From Cohnella rhizoplanae (GTDB taxonomy: Bacteria > Bacillota > Bacilli > Paenibacillales > Paenibacillaceae): 42,206 nt of DNA. Positions 24,280 to 37,944 of the stretch are shown piece by piece (position 1 is the stretch's first letter; the number at the start of each line of letters is the position of its first letter). The stretch covers positions 1 through 42,206 of the forward strand of contig NZ_CAOJCN010000036.1 in assembly GCF_948329515.1 (NCBI RefSeq). Reading direction: 5' to 3'. Below the pieces are notes generated by a model. It did not search any database and was not told the DNA's origin. It saw only the letters and a program-made list of their open reading frames with translations. Made by a program: the position numbers and the translations under genes.

Positions 24280-26058
24280 ATGCTGAGATGGCTGTTCGTG
24301 AACCGCAGCATTCGGACCAAGATCGTATGGAGCAGCGCCGTAATCTCGCTGATTCCCATGCTGATCCTGTCTTTTTTGTTCTACCGGTCGAGCGCGCGAT
24401 CGCTGGAGCAGACGCTGGTCAGAAGCTCCGAGCAGAACGCCGATTACATGTACGGCTCGCTCGACGAATATTTTCACAACTTCACGGCCTCGGCCCTGCA
24501 GCTCTACGGGAACAGCTTCAGCCGCGTCCTGAATCTCATGGCCCACGGTGCGGATTACAACGACGGCGAGATTCTGTATCTGCGGGAGACATTGGCGAAT
24601 TACTACTCGCTCGTCATTAACAAGAACAAAGACATCATTAAGATCATGGTATACGGCGCGGATAACAAGCTGAAGGATTCGTGGTCCCGCGCGACCAGCT
24701 ACGACGCCATCCGCTTGGGCGAGGGCAAGCCGCATTACCCGGAACTGCTCGATTTGCCTTTTCAGCATACGCTGATGTTCGCCTACCGGGATCCCGCGAT
24801 CCATGAAGAGCTGTTCGCCTACGCGATCGGCATCTACGACCCGTTTTACCGCAAGAAGTTCGGCACGCTCGTATTCTTCTTGCGGGAAAAGGACCTGGCG
24901 AAGGAGATCGAGGCGGTGAACCGGGCCCCGAACATTATCGCGCTGCAGAATGCGAGCGGGGAAACGTTCTATCGGACGAACGACGCTTACCCGCATTCGG
25001 AAGCCAAGTACAGCAGGCCCGAGTCGCCGCCCGCGGAGCAGGTTCGCTCCGTGAAGTTCGCGACCCCTCCCAGCCTTCTGGTCAGCACCTCTACGCTCGA
25101 TAACGCCAACATTGGCATGACGATCCTTTATCCGGCCTCCGAGCTTCAGGAGAACCGTCGGAATACGCTCCGGCTGATCGTGGGGGCGATCCTGCTCGTG
25201 ATGCTCGTCATCGTCGTGTGCTCGTATATGGTTCAAAGGTCGATTACGAAGCCCATTCAATTGCTGGGCAACGCCATGAAGTCCGTGCGCGGCGGCAACT
25301 TCCAGGTCACGCTGCGGCCCCGGAGCTACCGGGACGATCTATCCGAGCTGATGCGGAACTTCAACTTCATGACCGACAAGATCCGCGAGCTGATCGAGCT
25401 GGAGTACCAGATGCAGCTCCGGAACAAGGAGGCGCAGCTGCTGGCGCTCCAGATGCAGATCAACCCGCATTTTCTGTACAATACGCTGCAGACGATCGGC
25501 GGCAAGGCCGTCCTGATCGGAGAGTACGAGATTCACGAGATGTGCCGGGCGCTCGCCGATATGTTCCGCTACAGCTTCTACGAAGGGAATACGGAGTCGA
25601 CGATCGGACAAGAGCTGGTGCACGTGAACAATTACCTCTATATCCAGAAGCTGAGGTTCGAGGAATCGCTGGCGACGGATATCGACGTAGACGCCGGCTT
25701 CATGGACGTGACGATCATCCGGTTCGTGCTGCAGCCGATCGTAGAGAATGTAATCGTGCACGCGCTGGATAAGAACGAGGGCGGGACGCTCGTCATTCGC
25801 GCGAGAGCTTATAGGGACGGGGATACCGCGGTGGTTGAATGGAGCGACGACGGACCGGGCATACCGGCCGACAAGCTGGCCGCCATCCGGCAAGGGCTGG
25901 AAAGGCGTTCGCTGGAGGTATTCTCGGGCGTGTCCATCGGCTTAAGAAACGTCCACGAGCGGCTCCGTCTCGTCTACGGGGAGGCGTACGGGCTGGAGAT
26001 CGACAGTACGCCCGGCCTCGGGACCGTCATCCGGATCCGTATTCCATACAAGAAATGA
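24280..26058 (+). CDS. YesM-type sensor histidine kinase (alpha-galactoside locus)
   Basis: 592-residue membrane kinase. The first membrane helix is near residues 15-37 and the second near 300-320 (LIVGAILLVMLVIVVCSYMV), with an extracellular sensing domain of about 260 residues between them. A HAMP domain, then INPHFLYNTLQTIGG (phospho-accepting His at residue 397) and an HATPase domain (QPIVENVIVHAL, then GVSIGLRNVHERL) follow. The ATG at 24280 is chosen because AGGAG lies ten bases upstream and the membrane topology then fits; the frame is open further, to 24205, without support. The regulator gene starts ten bases after its stop. It probably senses alpha-galactoside availability, judged from the downstream genes. 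Confidence 0.93.
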   Translation: MLRWLFVNRSIRTKIVWSSAVISLIPMLILSFLFYRSSARSLEQTLVRSSEQNADYMYGSLDEYFHNFTASALQLYGNSFSRVLNLMAHGADYNDGEILYLRETLANYYSLVINKNKDIIKIMVYGADNKLKDSWSRATSYDAIRLGEGKPHYPELLDLPFQHTLMFAYRDPAIHEELFAYAIGIYDPFYRKKFGTLVFFLREKDLAKEIEAVNRAPNIIALQNASGETFYRTNDAYPHSEAKYSRPESPPAEQVRSVKFATPPSLLVSTSTLDNANIGMTILYPASELQENRRNTLRLIVGAILLVMLVIVVCSYMVQRSITKPIQLLGNAMKSVRGGNFQVTLRPRSYRDDLSELMRNFNFMTDKIRELIELEYQMQLRNKEAQLLALQMQINPHFLYNTLQTIGGKAVLIGEYEIHEMCRALADMFRYSFYEGNTESTIGQELVHVNNYLYIQKLRFEESLATDIDVDAGFMDVTIIRFVLQPIVENVIVHALDKNEGGTLVIRARAYRDGDTAVVEWSDDGPGIPADKLAAIRQGLERRSLEVFSGVSIGLRNVHERLRLVYGEAYGLEIDSTPGLGTVIRIRIPYKK

Positions 26059-26068
26059 GGCGATGACG

Positions 26069-27655
26069 ATGCTGAGGGTGATGGTGGTCGACGACGAGGC
26101 GACGGGGCGCAAGGCGATCATCAAGCTGATCGAGCAGCTGGAGCTGCCGGTCGAAGTCGTCGCGGAGGCGAAGAACGGGGAAGAGGCGCTGGGTCTGATC
26201 CGGATGAACAAGCCGCATATCGTCGTCACCGACATGAATATGCCGATCATGAACGGACAGCAGTTCCTGGAGCGTCTCCACCGGGAGTACGAGGAGATCA
26301 AGGCGATCGTCATCAGCGGCTACTCGCAGTTCGATTACCTGAAGGCGGCGCTCAAATATCAGGCCTGCGAATACGTGCTTAAGCCCGTTGCCGTAAACGA
26401 GCTTCGGGAGGCCATGAGCAAGGCGATCCGGGCGGTGAACGAGTTCTCGGACCGTCAGCTGGGAAAGAAATCATCGCTCGACATGGCGAGGCTGAGGACC
26501 GAGGTGTTCCTTCAGCATGTGGCGGAGCGGCGCATCGCGAACGCCGCGGATATCCGCAGGCAAGCCCGCGAGCTGGGTCTGCCCTCCGAGAGCGCCGGCT
26601 ATCGCGTGGCCGTATGCCGGATCCGTCAGTTTCAAATCATCTCGGCTTCCCGTTTTCAGGGCAACGCGGATCTGTACATGTTCGGCCTGGAAAACATCAT
26701 GCGCGAGGTGCTGCGGGACGAAGGGACGCTTCTGTTCAAGACGGACGACCGGTCCCGCCTGTGCCTGATTCTTCCCTATGCGTCGTATCCGGACCTGCGC
26801 GCAGGCGAGGCGCTGGGCGCATACCAGCAGGCGGTCGCCCATACGCTGGGCGGCGATGCCGCCGTCGGGCTCAGTCCCGTGTTCGCCGGCCTGGAGGCGC
26901 TGCCCGAAGCGTACCAGGCCGCCCTGTCCGCGTTAGTCGGCTGCGCGTTCGCGTATACGGGCTTGACGATAAGTCCTGCGGGGACAGAGCCCGCGGCACA
27001 GGCCGAGCTGCTCTCGTCGTTCGACGTGAGAAGGCTCTCCCATGCCTTCGGCGCGGGGAACGCCCGCGACGTCCGCCTGACGCTGGACGAGTTCGTCCGG
27101 AAGATCGGGCACCGCCCGGGGACGACGATCGGGGACGTCCAGCGGGAGCTGGCGAAGCTGGCCGAGCTCGCCAAGGCGGCGATGGCTGGGCTGCCCGCGA
27201 AGCATTCGCCGCTGTTCGAAGCGCCGGCGATCGCAGGCGTCATGGAGGCGAGCGGACTGCAATCGTACTTGAACGGTCTGACCCGGGCCGCCGAGGATTA
27301 CGCCGCCGTCCGTCGGGACGCGCCCGAGTCCGTTCGTACGGTTCAGGACATCGTCCGGTATATGGACGAGCATTACTTCGAGGATGTCAGCCTGATCGAC
27401 GTCGCGACCCGCTACCATATCGATCCGAGTTATCTGAGCAAGCTGTTCAAGGCGGTAACGCAGGAGAACTTCATCGAATATCTAACGCGCAAACGCATGG
27501 AGAAGGCATGCGAACTCCTCGCTGCGCCCGAGCGGAAGATCAACGAGATCGCCGAGCTGGTCGGCTACGAGAACCAGCGCTACTTCAGCCAGGTGTTCAA
27601 AAAGTACACCGCGCAAACGCCGTCGGAATATCGCGAATCGTTGGGGCATGCTTGA
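26069..27655 (+). CDS. YesN-type response regulator with AraC DNA-binding domain (alpha-galactoside locus)
   Basis: 528-residue partner of the preceding kinase. The receiver domain shows VMVVDDE, Asp55 as phosphorylation site (IVVTDMNMP) and LKPVA. The C-terminal AraC-type domain shows YHIDPSYLSKLFKAVTQENF, then VGYENQRYFSQVFKKYTAQTPSEYR. Of two close in-frame ATGs, 26069 is preferred, because GAGG at 26057-26060 is eight bases upstream and only two before 26063. Its stop codon lies inside a hairpin. It most likely activates the transporter and alpha-galactosidase genes that follow. Confidence 0.93.
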   Translation: MLRVMVVDDEATGRKAIIKLIEQLELPVEVVAEAKNGEEALGLIRMNKPHIVVTDMNMPIMNGQQFLERLHREYEEIKAIVISGYSQFDYLKAALKYQACEYVLKPVAVNELREAMSKAIRAVNEFSDRQLGKKSSLDMARLRTEVFLQHVAERRIANAADIRRQARELGLPSESAGYRVAVCRIRQFQIISASRFQGNADLYMFGLENIMREVLRDEGTLLFKTDDRSRLCLILPYASYPDLRAGEALGAYQQAVAHTLGGDAAVGLSPVFAGLEALPEAYQAALSALVGCAFAYTGLTISPAGTEPAAQAELLSSFDVRRLSHAFGAGNARDVRLTLDEFVRKIGHRPGTTIGDVQRELAKLAELAKAAMAGLPAKHSPLFEAPAIAGVMEASGLQSYLNGLTRAAEDYAAVRRDAPESVRTVQDIVRYMDEHYFEDVSLIDVATRYHIDPSYLSKLFKAVTQENFIEYLTRKRMEKACELLAAPERKINEIAELVGYENQRYFSQVFKKYTAQTPSEYRESLGHA

Positions 27656-27663
27656 AGCATGCC
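27645..27663 (+). terminator. Hairpin straddling the regulator stop codon
   Basis: GGCATGCT (27645-27652) and AGCATGCC (27656-27663) pair perfectly, with the TGA stop as the loop; TCTTT follows. A loop of three bases suggests the innermost pair opens. It may act as an attenuator between regulator and transporter genes. The T-run is weak. Confidence 0.4.
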
Positions 27664-27689
27664 TCTTTGCGTGCCGCGCCGTCGCTGCC

Positions 27690-27719
27690 GGCGGGCAAAA
27701 AAGTGAACACGAGCCCGCC
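27690..27719 (+). other. Second hairpin before the CUT1 lipoprotein gene
   Basis: GGCGGGC (27690-27696) and GCCCGCC (27713-27719) form a 7-bp stem with a 16-base A-rich loop, followed by AATTTATT. It could reduce read-through or protect the 5' end of the downstream transcript. Confidence 0.35.
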
Positions 27720-27820
27720 AATTTATTGGATTCCGGGACGTACGGGCGATCTGTAACATGAGATCAGGACCAGGCCGAAGCCCGGCTGCGTTCGAAAATG
27801 ACCATAAGGGGATACAGAAC

Positions 27821-29176
27821 ATGAAGAAAGCGTTAAGCGCAGGCATCGGCGCGGCACTGCTCACTCTCTCGCTGTCCGCGTGCGGCGGCGGCGACAACGC
27901 CCAGAACGCGCAGGGCTCATCCGACGCCGCGGCGTCGCCCGCCGGAACGGCGAGCGCATCGGCAAGCGCTTCTGCATCGGAGCCGGCTGCGGACGGCAAG
28001 CCCGTGACGATTACGTTCATGCACTTCAAGAGCGACTTCACCGACGGCGTCGCCAAGATCGTCGAGCAGTTCGAGAGCGAGAACCCGAACATCAAGGTCG
28101 ACGTGCAGCCGGTCAAGTACGACGACTACTACACGCTGCTCAAGACCAAGATGGCGGGCGGGGACGTCGTGGACGTCTTCACGCTGAACGCCGGCGCGCA
28201 GACGAAGCTGTTCGCGGACGGCGGATACCTCGAAGACCTGACCGGCAAGGACTTCCTGTCCGGCTTCGACCAGAGCGTCCTGGACTCGCAGTCGACCGAC
28301 GGCAAGAACTACATCCTGCCGGTGAACGCGAACCCGATCGCGGTGTTCTATAACAAGAAGATGTTCGGCGAGCTCGGCATCGAGATCCCCCGGACATACG
28401 ATGCGCTGATCGCGGCCGCCCAGAAGATCAAAGCCGCCGGCAAGACGCCGTTCGCCCTCGGCTGGAAGGATCCATGGACGCTCAGTATGTGGCTTACCCG
28501 CGATATGCCGAGCAACTCCGCCCTGGTCTTCGGACAGCCCGACTTCTTCGAGAAGCTCGAGACGGGAGCGGTTAAGTTCTCGGACAATCCGGCGACCAAG
28601 GTCATGATCGAGCACGCGCAGCAATTGTTCGATCTCGGCAACAAGGACCAGCTCGGCGTCGATTACAACGGCGCGGTCGACCTGTTCGCCAAGGGCGACG
28701 TCGGCATGATGTACATGGGCACCTGGCCGCTCGTCGATATTCAGAAGAAAAATCCTGAGCTTTACGACAATATGGGCTACTTCCCGTACCCGTTCAGCAA
28801 CGATGAGAGCCTGAACAAGCTCGAATTCAATCCGGACGCTTCGCTGGCCGTCAGCAGCAAGTCGACGCATAAGGAAGCCGCCGAGAAGTTCCTGGCGTTC
28901 TTCGCCAGCAAGGAAGGCGGGGACCTGGTCGTTCAGAACATCAACACGCTGAGCTACGTCAAGGGCACCGACACGAACATCGCGCCGGCCGTGAACGATC
29001 TGAAGCCGTACTTCGACAACGCCGAGCTCTACAACTCCCAGATGTATCTGGCGAAAACGACGATCGACTGGGGAACGCCGTTCACTCAGGCGCTGCAAAA
29101 GCTGTTCTTTAAAAAGTCCACCGCCGATCAAGTCGTCAAAGAAATGGACGATTGGATCGCGAAGAACCACAACTAA
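27821..29176 (+). CDS. CUT1 sugar ABC transporter, substrate-binding lipoprotein
   Basis: 451-residue extracellular lipoprotein. The signal peptide ends at a lipobox with Cys21 (LSLSAC), then an Ala/Ser-rich tether runs to about residue 58. The family 1 binding fold follows: ITFMHFKSDFTDGVAKIVEQF, then YILPVNANPIAVFYNKKMFGELG and LFAKGDVGMMYMGTWPL. AAGGGG lies nine bases before the ATG; the open frame upstream to 27758 has no such site. It heads a block with two MalF/MalG-type permeases and a GH36 alpha-galactosidase, so its ligand is probably an alpha-galactoside such as melibiose, raffinose or galacto-oligosaccharide released from plant polymers. That assignment comes from context. Confidence 0.92.
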   Translation: MKKALSAGIGAALLTLSLSACGGGDNAQNAQGSSDAAASPAGTASASASASASEPAADGKPVTITFMHFKSDFTDGVAKIVEQFESENPNIKVDVQPVKYDDYYTLLKTKMAGGDVVDVFTLNAGAQTKLFADGGYLEDLTGKDFLSGFDQSVLDSQSTDGKNYILPVNANPIAVFYNKKMFGELGIEIPRTYDALIAAAQKIKAAGKTPFALGWKDPWTLSMWLTRDMPSNSALVFGQPDFFEKLETGAVKFSDNPATKVMIEHAQQLFDLGNKDQLGVDYNGAVDLFAKGDVGMMYMGTWPLVDIQKKNPELYDNMGYFPYPFSNDESLNKLEFNPDASLAVSSKSTHKEAAEKFLAFFASKEGGDLVVQNINTLSYVKGTDTNIAPAVNDLKPYFDNAELYNSQMYLAKTTIDWGTPFTQALQKLFFKKSTADQVVKEMDDWIAKNHN

Positions 29177-29248
29177 GCTGCGGCATGACGACACGGCACG
29201 GGCCAACTGCCTGTGCCGTTCGTCTGCCGATAGAAAGGACGGCGCGAA

Positions 29249-30127
29249 ATGACGAACTTAAGGCGCCTCGCGCGCGGCGAGGCATGGTATCTAATCTTTC
29301 TGTTGCCCGCATTGTTCCTGTTCGTGACGGCGGTCGTCATCCCCCTCGCGACGGGCGTGCGCTACTCCTTCTCCGACTGGGATGGCGTAGCGCCGAAGCT
29401 GCACTACATTGGATGGGATAACTACGTGAGGGCCCTGCGGGATTCCGACTTGTGGAGCGCGCTGTGGCACACGTTCAAATATGCGATCCTCTTGACGATT
29501 CTGGTTAACGTGCTGTCGCTGGCCTTAGCGCTGCTGCTGGATTCTTATCTAAAATTCCGCAACGCGTTCCGCACGATCTTCTTCCTGCCGAGCGTCATCT
29601 CCATCGTGCTGTCGGGCTTCATCTGGGGTTACAACTACAGTCAGGGCTTTCCGAACCTGCTCCGCCACTTCGGCTTCGACGTGACCAGCCCGCTCGGCAA
29701 TCCCGATCAAGCGTTGTTCGGTCTCATCGTCGTCGCCGTCTGGCAGGGCATCGGTTCGCCGATGATCATCTACATCGCCGGTCTTCAAGGCATTCCCGGC
29801 GAACTGTCCGAGAGCGCGAAGATCGACGGCGCGGGCGTCTGGAAGTCGTTCAGGCATATTACGTTCCCGCTGCTGGCGCCGTCGGTGACGATCAATATGC
29901 TGCTCGTGCTGACCGGCGCGCTCAAGGTGTTCGATCTGGTCTACGTGACGACGAAGGGCGGTCCCGCCTTTTCCACCGAGGTCATGTCGACTTATATCTA
30001 CCGGACCTCCTTCGACAACTACAAGGCCGGCTACGGGATGGCGCTGTCGATGATTTTCTTCGTCGTGCTGGTGCTGGTCACGATCGTTCAGATCGGACTG
30101 TTCAGAAGAAGGGAGGTCGATTTGTAA
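29249..30127 (+). CDS. CUT1 sugar ABC transporter permease, MalF-type
   Basis: 292-residue membrane protein with six predicted helices, starting with LIFLLPALFLFVTAVVIPLA. The ATPase-contact EAA loop is seen in ELSESAKIDGAGVWKSFRHI, about residues 190-210. AAAGGA lies upstream of the ATG. It partners with the MalG-type permease, which begins on the last base of its stop codon. No ATPase gene is encoded here, so an MsmX-type ATPase from elsewhere probably powers the pair, as is known for Bacillus CUT1 systems. Confidence 0.94.
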   Translation: MTNLRRLARGEAWYLIFLLPALFLFVTAVVIPLATGVRYSFSDWDGVAPKLHYIGWDNYVRALRDSDLWSALWHTFKYAILLTILVNVLSLALALLLDSYLKFRNAFRTIFFLPSVISIVLSGFIWGYNYSQGFPNLLRHFGFDVTSPLGNPDQALFGLIVVAVWQGIGSPMIIYIAGLQGIPGELSESAKIDGAGVWKSFRHITFPLLAPSVTINMLLVLTGALKVFDLVYVTTKGGPAFSTEVMSTYIYRTSFDNYKAGYGMALSMIFFVVLVLVTIVQIGLFRRREVDL

Positions 30128-30945
30128 TGAGAGCCGCCGGAATCGCGACTTTCTCCATCGTAACGCTGCTGGCCGTCCTATTCCTGTTCCCGCTGTACGT
30201 CGCGGTCCTGATGGCGTTCAAATCCGCCAAGGAGACGTTCGATTCGTTCTATGCGCTGCCTGCGAGGCTCGACTTCGCGAACTTCGCGCACGCCTGGCAG
30301 ACCTCGGATTACCCCAAGGCGATCCTGAACAGCGCGATCGTCACCGCGCTCTCCGTGGCGCTGATCGTGATCGCGTCCGCCCTCGCAGGCTATGCGATCG
30401 CCAGACGCAACAAGCCGTTCTACAATTTCGTTTTCCTGCTGTTCCTCTCCGGCATGATGGTTCCCTTCCAGGTGACGATGCTGCCGCTCTACAAGCTGGG
30501 CAAGTCCTTGCACCTGATCAACAGCCACTGGGGCATCGCGCTTGTCTACGGCGGCTTCGGCGTGCAGATGGGCGTCCTGTTCTTCGCCGGCTTCGTCAGG
30601 GGCATCTCCCGCGAGATCGAGGAGGCGGCGCGGATCGACGGCTGTACGACGCCCGGCATCTTTTTCCGGATCGTACTGCCGCTGCTGAAGCCGGTGACCG
30701 CGACCGTAGCGGTGCTCAACGTGCTGTACATCTGGAACGACTTCCTGCTGCCGCTGCTCTATCTGCAGGATAAGCACTTCCGGACGATCCCGCTGCAGCA
30801 ATATTACTTTTTCGGCCAATACAGCAGCGACCTGAATCTGGCGTTCGCCTACGCGGTCATGGGCATGATCCCGATCGTGGCGTTCTTCCTGTTCATGCAG
30901 CGGTTCATCATCAAGGGGATCGCCGCCGGCGCCATCAAAGGGTAA
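30127..30945 (+). CDS. CUT1 sugar ABC transporter permease, MalG-type
   Basis: 272-residue membrane protein. LFLFPLYVAVLMAFKSAKET opens it, the EAA loop is EIEEAARIDGCTTPGIFFRI, and the family's typical end is RFIIKGIAAGAIKG. The TAATG overlap with the previous gene indicates translational coupling, and GGGAGG lies within the last codons of that gene. The alpha-galactosidase gene follows 19 bases later. Length is normal. Confidence 0.94.
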   Translation: MRAAGIATFSIVTLLAVLFLFPLYVAVLMAFKSAKETFDSFYALPARLDFANFAHAWQTSDYPKAILNSAIVTALSVALIVIASALAGYAIARRNKPFYNFVFLLFLSGMMVPFQVTMLPLYKLGKSLHLINSHWGIALVYGGFGVQMGVLFFAGFVRGISREIEEAARIDGCTTPGIFFRIVLPLLKPVTATVAVLNVLYIWNDFLLPLLYLQDKHFRTIPLQQYYFFGQYSSDLNLAFAYAVMGMIPIVAFFLFMQRFIIKGIAAGAIKG

Positions 30946-30964
30946 CCGCAAAGGAGAGCAAACC

Positions 30965-33106
30965 ATGCCGATCATTTATCACGAAAACCATCGACTGTTC
31001 GAGATACGCACCGCGCGCGCGTCCTACCTGTTCGGCGTCAACGACGCCGGCACGCTCCAGCATCTGTATTGGGGCGAGCCGATCCATGCGGAGGAGGCAG
31101 CCGAGCTGCTGAAGAGCCGGTCGCACAGCTCCTTCGACGCTGCGGTCGACCGCGAGACCGAGGAGTACGGGGGATGGGGCGGCGCGAGCTACGCGGAGCC
31201 GGGCCTGAAGGCGACGTTCGCGGACGGCGTCCGCGACGTGCGGCTCATCTACTGCGGCTATACGATCGAGGGCGCAGACGAAGACGGGGAAGAACTGGCC
31301 GTGCATCTCGAGGATGCGCAATACGCGCTGCGCGTCGAGCTCCGCTACAAGCCTATTCATCGCCACGATCTCATCGAGCGCCGCGCGATCCTGCGGAACG
31401 GGGAGACGTCGCCCGTTCGCATCGAGCAGGTCATGGCGGCCCTCTGGTCGGTCGGACGCCTGCCCGACTACAGGCTGACGCACGTCACGGGGCGCTGGGC
31501 CGGCGAGTACCAGTTGCGATCCGCCCCGTTGACCGAGGGCAAGAAGGTGCTCGAGTCGAGGAGAGGCTTCACGGGTCCGCACGCGAATCCCTGGTTCGCG
31601 CTCGACGACGGCAGCGCGAGCGAGACCGCGGGCCGCGTATGGTTCGGCGCGCTGGCCTGGAGCGGCAACTGGAAGCTCGCGCTCGAGCGCACGACGTTTG
31701 GCGGCATCCGGATCGCGGGCGGCGTGAACGACTTCGACGGCGCCTTCGCGCTCGCCGAGGGCGAGACGTACGCGTCGCCCGTCTTCGTCGGCGGCTTCGC
31801 GGCTGGCGGCTTCGGCGACATGAGCCGCAAGCTCCATCGCTACCAGCGGGAGGAGATCCAGCCGACCCGGGCGCCGCGGAAGGTGCTGTACAATTCGTGG
31901 GAGGCGACCGAGTTCGCGGTCAACGTCCGCGATCAGCTGGCGCTCGCGGAGCGCGCCGCGAAGCTCGGCGTCGAGCGGTACGTCGTCGACGACGGCTGGT
32001 TCGGGGAGCGTCACAGCGACCGGGCAGGCCTGGGCGACTGGCATGTAAATGCGGAGAAGTTCCCGAACGGCCTCGAGGAATTGATCGGCGCCGTGAAGGA
32101 ACAGGGCATGGAATTCGGCCTCTGGGTCGAGCCCGAGTCCGTCAATCCGGACAGCGAGCTATTCCGCCGCCACCCGGACTGGATCTACCGGTTCCCTACT
32201 CGGGATGGCACGCAGCTGCGGAACCAGTATCTGCTCAACCTGGGCAAGCCCGAGGTGAAGGCGTTCGTGCTGGCGTTCATGACCGAGCTTCTCTCGAATC
32301 ACGATATTTCCTTCATCAAGTGGGACATGAACCGTACCGTCACCGAGCCGGGCGGCGGCGAGTCGGGCGCAGACGAGACGGCGTCGGTATGGATTCGTCA
32401 TGTCGAGCATCTGTACGAGATCTGGGCGGAGCTCCGCGCGCGGTTCCCGCATGTCGAATTCGAGACCTGCGCGGGCGGCGGCGCCCGGATCGACCTGGGC
32501 ATTCTGCGATACGCCGATCAGGCGTGGATCAGCGACAATACCGATGCGAGAGACCGCCTTAGCATTCAGGAGGGATTTACTTACGCTTACAGCCCGTCGG
32601 TCATGATGTGTTGGGTGACGGAGGCGCCGAACGGGTTCAACGGCAGAAGCCTGCCGCTGTCCTACCGGTTCCATAGCGCCATGATGGGCGGGCTCGGCAT
32701 CGGCGCGGACATCGGACGCTGGTCGGCCGAGGAGATGGAGGCTGCCGCCCGGTACGTCGGCGTATACAAGGAGATCCGGCATCTGATCGCGGAGGGCGAC
32801 CAGTATCGACTGGCATCGCTGCGCGAGTCCAATATCGCAGCCTATCAGTATGTCGACGCGGACGGCGGGGAAGCAGTCGTATTCGCCTTCCTCCAGGCGC
32901 AGAGCTTCGGAGGAACCGAGCGCCGTCTTCGCCTTCGCGGGCTCGTCCCGGACGCGCTCTACGAGGTGCGCGGCGACGACGGCTCGCCCGGCTTCGTCCG
33001 GCACGGCTCGACCCTGATGCATCTGGGCGTCCCGCTCGCGCTCCGCGGCGACGACGTCAGCTGGCTGCTGCGCGTCAAGCGGGTGGACGCGACCGCCGCG
33101 AACTAG
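30965..33106 (+). CDS. Alpha-galactosidase, GH36
   Basis: Cytoplasmic 713-residue enzyme, without signal peptide, that hydrolyses terminal alpha-1,6-galactose from the imported oligosaccharides. The N-terminal beta-sandwich, the (beta/alpha)8 barrel and the C-terminal beta domain of GH36 are all present. Key motifs are YVVDDGWFGER, FIKWDMNR with the nucleophile Asp454, and WISDNTDARDR with the acid/base Asp524. CAGGGARIDLGIL is also conserved. An AAAGGAG site precedes the ATG. It is the last gene of the locus that starts with the kinase. It would act together with the surface glycosidase at 33445, one inside and one outside the cell. Confidence 0.95.
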   Translation: MPIIYHENHRLFEIRTARASYLFGVNDAGTLQHLYWGEPIHAEEAAELLKSRSHSSFDAAVDRETEEYGGWGGASYAEPGLKATFADGVRDVRLIYCGYTIEGADEDGEELAVHLEDAQYALRVELRYKPIHRHDLIERRAILRNGETSPVRIEQVMAALWSVGRLPDYRLTHVTGRWAGEYQLRSAPLTEGKKVLESRRGFTGPHANPWFALDDGSASETAGRVWFGALAWSGNWKLALERTTFGGIRIAGGVNDFDGAFALAEGETYASPVFVGGFAAGGFGDMSRKLHRYQREEIQPTRAPRKVLYNSWEATEFAVNVRDQLALAERAAKLGVERYVVDDGWFGERHSDRAGLGDWHVNAEKFPNGLEELIGAVKEQGMEFGLWVEPESVNPDSELFRRHPDWIYRFPTRDGTQLRNQYLLNLGKPEVKAFVLAFMTELLSNHDISFIKWDMNRTVTEPGGGESGADETASVWIRHVEHLYEIWAELRARFPHVEFETCAGGGARIDLGILRYADQAWISDNTDARDRLSIQEGFTYAYSPSVMMCWVTEAPNGFNGRSLPLSYRFHSAMMGGLGIGADIGRWSAEEMEAAARYVGVYKEIRHLIAEGDQYRLASLRESNIAAYQYVDADGGEAVVFAFLQAQSFGGTERRLRLRGLVPDALYEVRGDDGSPGFVRHGSTLMHLGVPLALRGDDVSWLLRVKRVDATAAN

Positions 33107-33126
33107 CGGTTGAAGCCGAAGCCAGA

Positions 33127-33303
33127 CGCCACACATCGATGCACGTTCCACGTCATGGTGCATATTTCTTGTGCACCATAGCGCCAGGCGCCATACCTCT
33201 CCTCCCGTTCCGCGCCATGGTGCACATTTCTTGTGCACCATAGCGCTAGTCGCCACACCTCTCCTCCCGTTCCGCGCCATGGTGCACATTTCTTGTGCAC
33301 CAT
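33127..33303. repeat. Three tandem 62-bp units each carrying a 25-bp hairpin
   Basis: Hairpins at 33155-33179, 33217-33241 and 33279-33303 are exactly 62 bases apart. Each has 10-base arms (ATGGTGCACA and TGTGCACCAT) around a TTTCT loop. The first copy has a single change, giving a G-T pair. The flanks (for example CTCCTCCCGTTCCGCGCC) are also repeated, more loosely in the first unit. No T-run follows the stems. Nothing else was found in 33107-33362, and no gene. Confidence 0.85.
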
Positions 33304-33362
33304 CACCTTACCCCCCTGTCGACACACCATAAAGTTGGACATGTTTTACACATTTTATTAAA

Positions 33363-33392
33363 TTGTTCCGCCTTTCGCGCCGGAACTATAAT
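33363..33392 (+). promoter_or_regulatory. Promoter of the SLH glycosidase gene
   Basis: TTGTTC (33363-33368) and a perfect TATAAT (33387-33392) are 18 bases apart, 52 bases before the chosen start codon. Confidence 0.55.
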
Positions 33393-33444
33393 GATGTCGC
33401 GGCATACTTGTATGCGCTAACATATGAACACTGGAGGGATAGGA

Positions 33445-37773
<4,329 letters not shown>

Positions 37774-37944
37774 TCGATCGGCTGTAAGCGCAGTACGCCT
37801 TCATCGTGGGCTTTCCTTTTGTACGCGGTCCCCAATCCGTCCCGGCCGATTCGTCCGGACGTACAACGATTCCTGCCGGGGCATGGCGGCGCGCGCGTCC
37901 TTCTATTAAAATAGGGGAAATGCGCGTCGACGGGGGAGCTGTAC

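Noticed and set aside
30935..32044. A 369-codon minus-strand frame within the alpha-galactosidase gene
   Set aside because: Mirror of GC-rich codons. The GH36 enzyme on the plus strand is intact through this region.
33103..33342. Short minus-strand frames with a repeated peptide
   Set aside because: The repetition comes from the 62-bp DNA repeat, whose length is not a multiple of three, so the peptide shifts frame in each unit.
37785..37798. A cre-like stretch after the SLH glycosidase
   Set aside because: TGTAAGCG fits the left half, but the right half does not, and it is downstream of a gene without a promoter nearby.
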